A program made the position numbers and the translations under genes. From Saxidomus purpurata (lineage: Eukaryota; Mollusca; Bivalvia; Venerida; Veneridae): 64,000 bases of DNA. Positions 12,951-27,100 of the stretch are shown in pieces (positions within the stretch are counted from its first letter, which is position 1; each line of letters opens with the position of its first letter). The stretch covers positions 24,190,768 to 24,254,767 of the forward strand of contig JAFMSR010000002.1 in the NCBI GenBank assembly GCA_022818135.1, in the 5' to 3' direction. Under the pieces are notes generated by a model that was not told the DNA's origin, ran no database searches, and worked only from the letters and a program-made list of their open reading frames with translations.

Positions 12951-13871
12951 TTGCAATAGTCAACGGTGGTAAATGGTATCTGATATGCTAAATGATGGTA
13001 ATGTCTGCATTGTCTTGTGTATGGTGTGATCGATATCAACATGATTATAAACTATTTTATGAAATAGAATTAGCTTACTGTATTGTCTTCTTGATTGTAA
13101 ATAATTCCAATTTAACTCCGTTAGTATATTTGAGACTATGCTTGGGGTCTTACAATAATTATTGTGACAAATCTAGACGCGTGCTTTGAATATTTAATTA
13201 TCTATAGGGCCTATATCCTTCTGGTGGTACACACGAACAGTATTTTAAAGTTGGTCGTACAATGTTGTATTACGTTTTAATGTGGGGATTAAGATAAGTC
13301 AGATATAATGACATAATCTGTGTTTACTTGTAACTTGGGGTTTGTTTTATGTCTTTGTGTTATTTTTTCCCCTTGCGGCTAATCTTATCGTACAATTTGT
13401 TTCCTTTCATACGATTTGATTATGCTGTTGATTTGATCCAATCAAATAAAAGGTTATAAAACGCGTTCGTTGTAAATGACAACATGGCGACTGACAACAT
13501 GCTTAAACAGGAAGGAAATACTAAAGAACACCATTTGCCGATATCCTGTCAATTTTCCATTAATTAATACAACTCATATCTTAAGAGACAAAGAAAGGTA
13601 ACATTCAGCAGGCTCTACTAAGTTTTCTTAATTAAGATAGTTGTGTTTGTAAGCCATAAGCTGGGGATTAAGTTGATTTGTTGATTTTATTGCTCGATCG
13701 AGGTTATTTCATCAAACTTCGTCAGTTTTAGTGATTTTACCCTTTAAAGTAGTTTCCTTGGTTTACCATTATGACTGTTTTGACTCTCTTAGATAGCTTT
13801 TTATCTTATTACGGGAAAAACTGGGTTTTTCCCATCCTTAAGTTACACGTTAATTAAAAATTATTGATGAA
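12951..13871. other. intergenic, nothing recognised
   Basis: No supported gene or repeat. Confidence 0.3.
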
Positions 13872-15935
13872 TTAAGGTAACTTGCCCCGGAACAAAATGG
13901 AGACCAGTGAAAAAATGATGCTATTACTAAAATGTAGTCTGGTGGTCTTTTGACATAATACACAAACAAATTACTGTTATATAAGCTTTTAGAACCTGTA
14001 TTAGTGTGTTTTGTTGCAAATATTGTTAAAACATGTCATTTCAGTTCTTGAGTTACTTACATGAAAAATATCCAATTTTTGTGCAAGTTTCCTGACAAAG
14101 TCAAATGATGAAATTATTCAAACTGGCACTTATTTACTAGTTCAATGTCTCCTCCAGATGCTCGACCATAGAAATAGTTGAGCTGTTCTTTCAATCTTAC
14201 ACATCAACAGTTTATAACACATCCAGTGTTCCCACTCTCGTAAATTATTACGTAAATCACGCAAAAAAAATAAATATCGCGCAAATAATTTTCACCACGT
14301 GCGAGATCGCGCGCGTACGAAAATGCCGAGGACGAATAGGTTCAGCTGGAATCCCTCAGTATGTTCTAAAAATAGGTCATGGAAATTCTACTTTCTCGGC
14401 CAATCGGTCGGCATAACTGCTGGTGATTTACCGTTGACGTCATGAAATGTAGACGGGTTTCATATTTGAATGCTCTGGGAATTAATATTAGCACTTTAAA
14501 AGTGTGACCAATCTAATGATCCGGGCTTCGTCTGCAAAAAGGATGCAGACAAACCATTGTGTTTTGCTTCACGGCGCGTAAAATAAATGATTCCCAACAA
14601 CACAGTGAAGAGTTACCATCCACAAGTACTGAAACAACTACGAGTAGTGTTAAAAGTCGGAAAAAGTATTCAAAACGGTTTTATAACAAGTGGTTGCCGC
14701 GGGTTGTATGAATTTTAGACGGTCGCCGCTTGACTATCATATAATTTTCATACCCCCAAAAATCGAGATTTACCCCTTATTTTTGTGTCCAGGGGGTAAG
14801 TATACCCTTGAAAAAAATACTGAGTGGGAACACTGACATCACTAAATTGTGAAGTCCACATGCTTGAGTTATGGTTTAAGGTAGAGCGCTATTGTCTTTA
14901 GTGGGTGGGGTGCATTTTTTTTTCAATTTTTATTTTTCCCTTTAATGTATACTGTGTTTGTTTTGGTCGGGATGTCATAATATTGTAGTATACTGACACT
15001 AATAATTCATGTAAAGAGAACTATAAATCAGTGAATTATTATAAAGAACGGATACATTTTGAAACATATTCTTGCTAGTTGACAAACAAAGACTCTGTGA
15101 CAGTTTCAGTGGAAATAAAGAAACTAAAACATAGTTAATACCATTATTAACATAATTTTGTTTAATTTTTCTGTATCAAATACATAATTTGAAAAAATAT
15201 GTAAAGACAATAAGAGCGTCTTGCAGTATTTTATATGGCTTGGTAAACAAAAATTTTTACAACAAGAGTATGTTGATTATATGGTATAAACTATGTTTTA
15301 GTTTCTTTATTTCCACTGAATCTGTCACAGAGTCTTTGTTTGTCAACTAGCAAGAATATGTTTCAAAATGTATCCGTTCTTTATAATAATTCACTGATTT
15401 ATAGTTCTCTTTACATGAATTATTAGTGTCAGTATACTACAATATTATGACATCCCGACCAAAACAAACACAGTATACATTAAAGGGAAAAATAAAAATT
15501 GAAAAAAAAATGCACCCCACCCACTAAAGACAATAGCGCTCTACCTTAAACCATAACTCAAGCATGTGGACTTCACAATTTAGTGATGTGTTATAAACTG
15601 TTGATGTGTAAGATTGAAAGAACTGCTCAACTATTTCTATGGTCGAGCATCTGGAGGAGACATTGAACTAATAAACAAGTGCCAGTTTGAATAATTTCAT
15701 CATTTGACTTTGTCAGGAAACTTGCACAAAAATTGGATATTTTTCATGTAAGTAACTCAAGAACTGAAATGACATGTTTTAACAATATTTGCAACAAACA
15801 CACTAATACAGGTTCTTAAAGCTTATATAACAGTAATTTGATTGTGTATTATGTCAAAAGACCACCAGACTACATTTTAGTGATATCATCATGTTGTCAC
15901 TGGTGGCCATTTTGTTCCGGGGCAAGTTACCTTAA
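13872..15935. mobile_element. fold-back element with ~650-bp inverted arms, TTAA-flanked
   Basis: The left arm starts TTAAGGTAACTTGCCCCGG (13872) and the right arm ends CCGGGGCAAGTTACCTTAA (15935). The arms pair along 13872-14223 plus 14841 to about 15147 on the left, and about 15280-15935 on the right, with few mismatches. The unpaired centre is about 130-150 bp. The left arm is broken by an insertion (14224-14835). No ORF. TTAA at both outer ends suggests piggyBac-type target use, but no transposase is present to confirm the class. Confidence 0.85.
14224..14835. mobile_element. hAT-like MITE nested in the fold-back element
   Basis: 612 bp bounded by inverted repeats CAGTGTTCCCACTC ... GAGTGGGAACACTG and by a direct repeat ACATC (14219-14223 and 14836-14840). 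The uninterrupted right arm of the host palindrome (AATTTAGTGATGTGTTATAAA at about 15578-15598) gives the empty site. It shows exactly one ACATC, so the 5-bp target duplication is direct evidence. A CAGTG terminus and 5-8 bp duplications suit the hAT superfamily. Confidence 0.85.
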
Positions 15936-15954
15936 GTGTAAAATGAATTTACAA

Positions 15955-17840
<1,886 letters not shown>

Positions 17841-18076
17841 TTGTTTATTTATTTGACATTCAATTCAGAATTTTTTTTTGATATATGTGTAACCTATAGG
17901 CAGGAAAAGCCTGCGAAATTGCCCTGGGGCTTTTGCTTGGCTTTTCCCATACTACAAAACATGTTTTTATCTGTGAGCTTAGTAATATAGAGCAGCATCA
18001 TTTTTTCAGCATTTGTGAGATTATGATACAAGCAACAGAAATTTGCAAGTACTGAGTAGTCAAGAAAACCATCAAG

Positions 18077-18171
18077 ATGCCACAGCTAGTTGCCTTTAAC
18101 AGAAAATGGTCCATTGGAAGTGATGACTTTGTCTACCCAGGCATTGGTGAAATCATCCTTAGAATTATGTG
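18077..18171 (+). CDS. DAGLB: DAGLB exon 1 (start codon)
   Basis: Encodes MPQLVAFNRKWSIGSDDFVY and the following 11 residues. The RRW/KWS-xxSDD start is characteristic of DAGL N-termini. The donor is TG|GTAAGT, phase 2. An acceptor-like TTTTTTCAG at about 18001-18009 suggests a spliced 5' UTR. Confidence 0.93.
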
Positions 18172-21100
18172 GTAAGTTTCTTTTAGTTGAAAAATAGGAT
18201 AGAAAAAACATCTGTGTTTTTAAGTAAGTTTTTATTGGACCGACCTGAACAAGATGCCAAAATTTTTCATAAGCCAGTGAAAAAAATTGTGAGCTACCTA
18301 CATGTAGACCAAATTATAACCTGAGCATGAAATTCATGTAGATTACTGCTGCCAGTTTAAGAATACTATAGCTTCATTTTTAGCTGACCTGGCACATAGT
18401 GCCAGAGTGAGCTATTAGAATCACTCTCTGTCCGTCGTCTGTCCGTCCACCATTTCCTTCAAACAACATCTTCTCTGAAACCATTGGGGCCAATGTTGAT
18501 GAAACTTTGCTGGGATGTTCCTTGCATGAAGCTCTATTAAAGTTGTTCAAAGAATTTCATTTAATGCAGAACTCTGGTTACTATGGCAACAAATAGGAAA
18601 AACATTAAGAATCTTTTCTGAAACCACAAGGCCTAAAGCTTAGATATTTAGCATATGACATTGTCTAGTGGACCTCTATCAAGATTGTTCAAATTATGAC
18701 CCCCGGGTCAAATTTGACACCGCCCAGGGGGTCACTTGGTTTTACATGGGCTTATATAGGAAAAACTTTAAAAATCTTCTTCTCTGAAACCACAAGGCCT
18801 AGAGCTTAGATATTTAGCATGTAGCATTGTCTAGTGGACCTCTACCAAGATTGTTCAAATCATGACCCCCTAGTCAAAATTACCCCTTCAGTTGGGGAAG
18901 TCACTTGATTTCACATAGGCTTATATAGGGAAAACTTAAAAAAACACAAGGCCGACAGGCAGATAATAGATATTTGAAATGTTACTTAGCATTGTGTAGT
19001 GGACCTCTACAAATTATGTTAGAATCATGACCCCTTTTATTATAGCCAATGGTAGTCAGGTGAGTGATATAGGGCCATAATGGCCCTCTTGTATTATAAA
19101 TAGTTAATTAACTTGCTTGTCAGTAAAATTAGAAGTATTCTTGTACCATATTGAAACTTTTATGTTTTATTGCATAACTGTATATAATAACATGAAGATA
19201 TTGTTTTAAAAAAATGTTTTCACTTTCTTCCAGGATAGCAGTTGTTTCGGTAATATTTCATATGCACAAGGATACTTTAGATTGTCACGATGGTAATCTG
19301 CTACATACATACTACATAGGCCTTCTATCCCTGCTAGCTGTTAGCATTTTAATGACAATTATAATCGTTTATATAAGCATGCAAGGAACAATAACAAACT
19401 GTGCTGCAAGAAGGAAAATTTCCAAACTGATTTATGTGAAATTTGCCATCACTATACCCGAATTGGCTTGGAATATTATGGGAACATATTGGGCATTTGG
19501 AACTTCTAGTGGGTGCGAGAAGCATGTGGTTATGACAGTGAAAGGTGTGGTTCTCTTCGGATGGGTGATTGGTATTGCTGTACTGGTCGGGATAGCCGTG
19601 GTGTTTGATCCTCTAGGAGCGTTACATCAGACAGCAAGTACAGGACAGCTGCATGCCAGCAACACCAACGAGGAAGTTACCAACTCAGCTAAAAGAGTTT
19701 GGGAGACTAGGTGAGGATTGTACAGTATTTTTATTGTGAAAGCATTCATTATACAAACCATTCACTAGATTATAAAAGTCTGCTGAGATTGAGAGAAGTC
19801 TTTTATCTCTTGAAGTCTATTTTTTCTTAGGAAATATCTCTATCAAAAATATGCCTCAATCAAAGCTCATCTCAACAAGAGTCAAAGGAAGGAGAATTTG
19901 TGAAAATGTATGTTGTTATTAAATGTCCAGAAAAGACATGAGGTAAATGACTCTAAGGTGCCAGTCTAACCATTAACCTATCAATGGCTATTTTCCAAAT
20001 TTAGTAATAACATTGTAGACCAATTCAGTTTGATTTGTGAAAGCTTTTAAAGTAGTATCACCAAAACTGAAAAATGCTTTTATTGCAATATCCAAGTAGC
20101 CGTGTAAACTCTGACTTAGGGCCACTTCTAGACTTTGAAAACCTGTCCCCACTTTTTTGCCCAAACAGTTGATTTGGGCCAAGTGATTGGAATTTTGGCT
20201 GATGTGGTTAATTAAAGGCTCTGTTGCCAATATTAGATTTCTTCTGTCTATTTGAAGAATTTCGAGCATTTGATGGCTTTGGGTTATGGCAGGGGAGAAC
20301 CTGGACTGCACAAATAAGGCAACTGGCATAGAGCCATTCTGGTCACAAAGGATTTTGCTGAGGCTCAGCAAGGTTCAAAATATAGTTTATCTGTTACAGA
20401 TGCAAGATACTGTGTTGCTGTATTGGCTGTGATGAGCAAAGTACTAATGCATTCAGTGGTATAGCCGAGATCTTTTCCAACTTCTTTCAGGTATATCATC
20501 TTACAAAATTTAATAGATTTGGGATTGTTATTGAAATTGCTCTTGACCATCTTTTGAGTAAAAATTTTGAATGTTAAATGATAACAGTTCATTAGTGGTT
20601 ATGTGAATAGGATTATTCCTTGTGCTTCAAAGTCCAAATACAGGATTTACTACTTGAATGTTTCTTATTTGTAGCTAAAACTTAAAAATATTTGGTTGTC
20701 CACATCTGGGATAACTTGATCATGTAATACTGCAAGAGGTACTTCAGCTAGGTTCATGAAACTTGGTATGTTAAAAGAGGTCATTATGCTAAAACCGACC
20801 ATAAGTTTGATTACTAAGACTACCAAAATAGTAAAATAACACTTTTGTACATTTTTTGTTTGTAGTATTTTAGAATTACAAAAAGTACTCCTTCCTCATG
20901 AATATACCCTCACCTGTTGATGAGAAGCTATGACCTGTATTAAACAATCACATGCTTTAAACTGCTTCTATATTTGCATCCCAAACAGCAACAAATACAA
21001 AGTATCTAATAAGGCATGAATTCTGGCATTACTGTTTTATTCCAATATATTGAAAAGACAGACATGGCTATATGCTCAAAATCCTTCTACACATGTACAT

Positions 21101-24100
21101 GTATAAATAAACCTCAAGGGTTGACTGCAAAACTGTCGTAAGTCATTTTTTATGTCATATAAGATATATGACATTTTTACAGTCAAACTTTAGCAACCTG
21201 CTGTAAAAAACTACATGGCCCCTTTTTAGCTTGACTTTTCAAAGAAAAGGGTAGCTATCCTACTCTCTTTGGCTTGATTAAAATTTTCGTACCACCGCAC
21301 TTTATTTAAAAACTATTAGAGGTATTGCTTTGAAACTTAACCAAGGTTTTTGCCAGAATTATGGTCCTTTTTATGCCCCCGAAGGGTGGCATATTAAAAT
21401 CGCACCGTCTGTCCGTCCGTCCGTCTGTCCGTCCGTCCGTGCGTCCCCACTTACAAATTCGTGTCCGGACTGTAACTTTGTCATGCATTGAAGGATTTTA
21501 AAATAACTAGACACACATGTCTAGCACATCAAGACGACGTGTCGCGTGCAAGACCCACGTCCCTAGCTCAAAGGTCAAGGTCATACTTAGAGTTTGAAGG
21601 TAATGGATTCCTCTATATATGCATATATGCACACATTCGTGTCCAGACTGTAACTTTGTCATGCATTGAAGGATTTTAAAATAACTTGGCACAAATGTCT
21701 AGCACATCAAGACGACGTGTCGCGTGCAAGACCCACGTCCCTAGCTCAAAGGTCAAGGTCACACTTAGAGTTTGAAGGTAATGGATTCCTCTATATATGC
21801 ATATATGCACACATTCGTGTCCGGACTGTAACTTTGTCATGCCTTGAAGGATTTTAAAATAATTTGGCACAAATGTCTAGCACATCAAGACGACGTGTCG
21901 CGTGCAAGACCCACATCCCTACCACAAAGGTCAAGGTCACACTTAGAGTTTATAGGTAATGGAATCCTGTATATATGCTACATTTGTGTCCGGACTATAA
22001 CTTTTATTATGCTTTTGAAGGATTTTAAAATAACTTGGCACAAATGTCTAGCACATCAAGCGGATGTGTCGCGTGCAATACCCAAGTCCCTACCTCAAAG
22101 GTCAAGGTCACACTTAGTGTTTAAAGTAATGGAATACTGTATGCATGATTACTCTGTCATGCATGGAAGGATTTTAAAATTACATAGCACTTTATTGAGC
22201 ACATGGAGAGGACACAGACTGTGAGGCACCTCTTTCGGGGGCATTCGTCACTTGTGAGGGACAGCTCTTGTTTGACTAAGAAAGTGCATTGAGCTTGGTT
22301 AAGTTTTTAGTACCACCCCACTTTATTTCAAAACCATTATAGATATTGCTTTAAAAATTACCTCCATCAACAGTTAAGAGTACATAACTATGTGAAGGTT
22401 TTTTGTGAAAATTATGCCTCTTGTACATTGAATATAGGTAAAATCCACTTATTACATGTAGCTCACCTGGCTACGCCAGGGTGAGCTTTTCTGATCGATG
22501 ATTGTCCGTCGTCCGTCGTCCATCGTCCGTCAACATTTTGATTCAAATGACATCTCCTCTGAAACCTCTAGGCCAATGTTGATAAAACTATGCAGGAATG
22601 TTCCTTGCATGAAGCTCTACCAAAATTGTTCAAAGAATTCCATTCCATGCAGAACTCTGGTTGCTAGGGCAAAACATAGGAAAAACTTTAAAAATCTTCT
22701 CCTCTATAACCACAAGGCCTAGAGCTTAGATATTTGGCATGTAGCATTGTCTAGTGGACCTCTACCAAGATTGTTCAAATTATGATCCCCGGGTCAAAAT
22801 TGACCCCGCACGGGTGGGCCCTTAGTTTTTGCATAGGCATATATAGGAAAAACTTTAAAAATCTTCTTCTCTGAAACCACAAGGCCTAGAGCTTAGATAT
22901 TTGGCATGTAGCATTGTCTAGTGGACCTCTACCAAGACTTTTTCAAATTATGACCCCGGGTCAAAATTGACCCATGGGGGTGGTCACTTAGTTTTGCATA
23001 GGCTTATATAGGAAAAACTTTAAAAATCTTCTTCTCTGAAACCACAAGGCCTAGACCTTAGATATTTAGCACGTAGCATTGGTTAGTGGACCTCTACCAA
23101 GATTGTTCAAATTATGACCCCGGATCAAAATTGACCCCCGCACGGGGGGTCACTTAGTTTTGCATAGGCATATATAGGAAAAACTTTAAAAATCTTCTTC
23201 TCTGAAACCGCAAGGCCTAGAGCTTAGATATTTGGCATGTAGCATTGGCTAGTGGACCTCTACCAACATTGTTCAAATTATTACTCCTGGGACAAAATTG
23301 ACCCCGCACCGGGGGTCACTCAGTTGAACATAGGCTTATATAGGAAAAACTTTAAAAATCTTTTTCTCTGAAACCACAAGGCCTAGAGCTTAGATATTTG
23401 GCATGTAGCATTGCCTAGTAGACCTCTTCAAAGTTTGTTCAAATTATGCCCCTTGGGTCAAAATTGACCTTGCCCGGGGGGGGGGGTCACTTGTTTTACA
23501 AAGGCGTATATAGGAAAACCTATTTGGTATATAACATTATCTAGTGATCTTCCACCAGGCAAGTGGACTTGAAACAAGGTGAGCGATTTAGGGCCATCTT
23601 GGCCCTCTTGTTGACTTAACCCCTTGACATTGCTTTGAAACATAGAATTCTTGTTTGCACTATTATGCCCAAATGTAGGCAAGAGAAGGTAACTCTGTCA
23701 AGGATTTGTTTTAAAAATTAAGGCTATTATAGACTTGAAATCTCGATGAAGTTTTTTGTTCCAGTCCACTTTTTGACTGAACTGTTTGAGATATTACTTT
23801 GAAAGTTGTAATACTTGTATACTATTATGATCCCCAAATGTCGGCAGGAGAAGGTAACTTTGTCAAGGATTTTATTTGAATTATTGCCCTTTTTGACTTA
23901 GAAACTCATTTAAATTTTTTTATTCTTGTCCACTTAACCATTTGAAATATTACTTTGAAAGTTGAGATATAGTACCATCATGACACCTATCTGTAAGGAA
24001 GAGAAGATAACTCTGTGAAAATGTTTCTTGATTTGTACTTGTGTGCAACTGGCACTGTCATGTACATATAATGATATATCATTAACCACTTAAAGTATTA

Positions 24101-27100
24101 ATGTAGAACTTTGCTAATTAAGTTTGATAACTCTTGACTTAATATCTTGCTACTTATGGCCCTCATTTATGCAGATCCTTGTTTTGCCTTTTACTAACAA
24201 ACTTTTGTTTTATTGGCTAACACTGAAAAAAGACGAGCACTCTGTCTTACTGACAGCTCTTGTTGTATCCCTTGGTAGTCTTCTCAAATTTCTGCTGTTT
24301 AAATATTGCAAAACTATCAACAGTTTCAATGTAGAAAACTTTAATGAATTATATATATTCCAGGGAGTAGACTTGGTGCCTACAGATATAGCCTGTGGTT
24401 TGATGCTGGTATACAGAGATCAGGAGAGGGAGAAATACAAACTGTCCTCAGTAAGAACTGAAACACCTAGGGCACTACAAGGTCAAAGGTCAGATGAAGA
24501 TTCACAGGATGGACAACAGCAGTATGTACAAAGGTAACTCTGAATGAGGCCAAGAAAACATAATTCTATAGTTCTGGTAAAATACTGGGAGAAACTTAAG
24601 TTATATATGTAGGAAAATAAGGTAATTTTCAAAATATATTCAAAGAATTTCAGTGCATCTCTCTTCTCTGATAGTTATTGATTTGACTTATTACATTCAA
24701 CACCTACCGGTAGTTTAGGGATGGGACAAAATATTGGAGCTAGTCTGATGACCAGAAGTTATTTAGTTTGACCTAAAGAAACTGTCTTTACTATTAGTGT
24801 TACAGCTTTGCATATGAAAAAAACTAGTAGTTTGGTTGCTATGGTTACATAAGTGTTTAATACTATATGAATAAATCAGGTCATGTGGTATGTACACTGT
24901 TGATGCTTATCAAATTGTGACATTGGTGTTGAGGTCACTCAAAGTCAACGTCTTATTGAAAGCAAAGGCAATCAATGTTAGGATTAAGTTCTCTTAATAT
25001 AGACCAGTTACAATGTATATAAGCAATTCTGTTGGTAGGACATAAAACAGGAAGTTTCTTCAAACGGGGTAACTAAGGTAGTCCCGACTGTACTTGTGTC
25101 AGGTAACTTCTGTTGTTTCTAACAATATCAATTTCCTTTTGCAGATCTCTTTCTGGTGCAGATGTCACACCTGAGCCATCAACTTCTGCAGTCTCAGGAC
25201 TGCCGACACCAAAACCATGGATGACAGTAGAAACTATGTCACATTATATGAAGTTTGCCATGGCCAGTTATGGCTGGCCTTTATTTATTTTCACTCATTT
25301 GATGACAGGAGCATGTCAGCTTTGTTCACAATGCAAGTAAGTTATATAAGTAGATCATGTCTGCTTGTGTATCGTATACATTTCTATATGCTTTTGTAAT
25401 CAGTTTATAATAATAAATCTCAAGTTATGGCTAAGTCTTTTGTGTATGACCTGTAACTTTGCCTTGGGAGCAGTGGGTAGCATTTTATCCCATTGTAATA
25501 TGAAACTTTCATAATGAAAGAGATAAAAGTTTTGATGATTCATGTGAGATGTACACACTATTAGTTTTGGCATCTGGTACACCAAAGTAGGCTTTCTTCT
25601 CAGTGGAACCAATTGATTTGTACCTGTAGTGTAAAAGATCTTCTAACACATACACATTGGTAAGATGAAAAATGAAGAAAATTATATGTAGTAAACTGAC
25701 CATGAAAGTATGTAAAAAGTGGCCAGGAGGATCAGGTTAGTTTTTCTGAGTAATACATGGACATAATATAAGCATGTTGCTTTGAAAATAGTGTATTGCT
25801 TTCAGCTATGCATGTACACTGTATAATGTTTATAATCAGATGCAATAGATGTAGTGCCAACAAACAGACATGTATATATTCACATTGCTTGATGTACTAT
25901 TTTCAGCTATGCATGTATATCCGGATGCCTTAGATACGGCCAGTCTGATAGAGAGCTTTCTTGGTGGGATATGTGTTACAATTGCATTCATGTGTTTAAG
26001 TCACAGAGTATGACTGTAATTGAAACAGAGAAGGAGTTGAATGAGCTTTGCTTGTCTCTACAGTGAGTCATATAGAAAAACTGGGGAACATGTTTTTGAA
26101 TAGAGTAGTTTGCTAATTTATGTGTGATTAAAGCCTTTGTAGACAGTACAGTAAAACCTGTGGTCTCCTGCACCTTGTTTCAAGAGAAAATTTTCTCATC
26201 TAGTTGTAGTTGCTCAGGTGCCAGTTGTTTATTCAGATGGTCACATGCATGATCTCTTGTTTGGCCATTGACCCTGTCTTTTATGAGGTCACACCAAATT
26301 TGCTTAAAAGCAGAGATAAAAGATTGAAGAAAATGCCAGTATAGCGATTGTGAAATTTAAGTTTATATCTGTCTCAGACAAAACAAGAATGAATTATCCT
26401 TTTTTTTTAAATTTTGTCTGTCAGAAAGATATAAAATTTTTGCACATCATTTTTCAAATCTTTTATGTAATATTTATGTAATAATTAAAATAAGAAACAT
26501 TTTCCTTGGTATGTAGTGGTGGTTGTGGATGTAAATGTATATACTCAGTAGATGAAGTATCCTCTACCAGTGTGCTGTGCTCTAGTTTTTGGCTTGGCAG
26601 CATTTAGTTGCTTAATGTACATGTAACTTAACTCTGTGCATGTTTGAGCTATTTCTTACTGATACCGCTTCCATGGCTTTTCTGCTATCAGGCTGTTCAT
26701 TGTTTGATGTTATTTCTTGTATACTTAATTCATTTCAACAAATTCTTTAATTTCTAAATACCCTGGTATGACAGTGTGTTAATAGAAATAATGAAAGACT
26801 AACTTTGAATTTAGAACTTAAAAGTATCATACAATTTTCTGTATGGAAAAATGCCTCAGTCAAGGGTATCTGTTTTAACAAATAAAAATGATAGCCATTG
26901 GTATCTGGTTTAAAAAATGTCAGCCAATGATTTCTATTTTAACAAAAGTCGGCCAATGGTATCTGTTTTAACAAAATGTCAGCCAGTCATTGTAAAGAGC
27001 ACATATTATTCATCTGCAATCTTCAGGTATTCTCTCAGTTACAGACATTTTATTTTGTACATGTACTTCTTAAGTTCTGGTATTTACATGGTCTAATTTT

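Larger units (their letters stand above)
21227..24262 (+). mobile_element. HINE-like element, split by two nested elements, in DAGLB intron 3
   Basis: The outer element begins with hairpin TAGCTTGACTTTTC...GAAAAGGGTAGCTA (21227) and ends CTGACAGCTCTTG|T (24262). Its own units (TTTGAAA-ATTATG-AGGTAACT type, about 150 bp) lie at 21260-21371, 22271-22459 and 23611-24262. They are interrupted by elements at 21372-22270 and 22460-23610. Sister units keep the empty site 'CCCTTTTTGACTTAG'. Confidence 0.7.

Noticed and set aside
19988..20592. 127- and 75-codon minus-strand frames
   Set aside because: They lie opposite DAGLB exon 3 and intron sequence, with no family resemblance.
21488..22224. Repeated frames starting MKDFKITRHTCLAHQDD (also at 34218-35061)
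   Set aside because: Translations of the 178-bp non-coding tandem units, present on both strands.
24124..24363. N-terminal 80 codons of the frame ending in DAGLB exon 4
   Set aside because: Intronic read-through upstream of a clear acceptor at 24363/24364.
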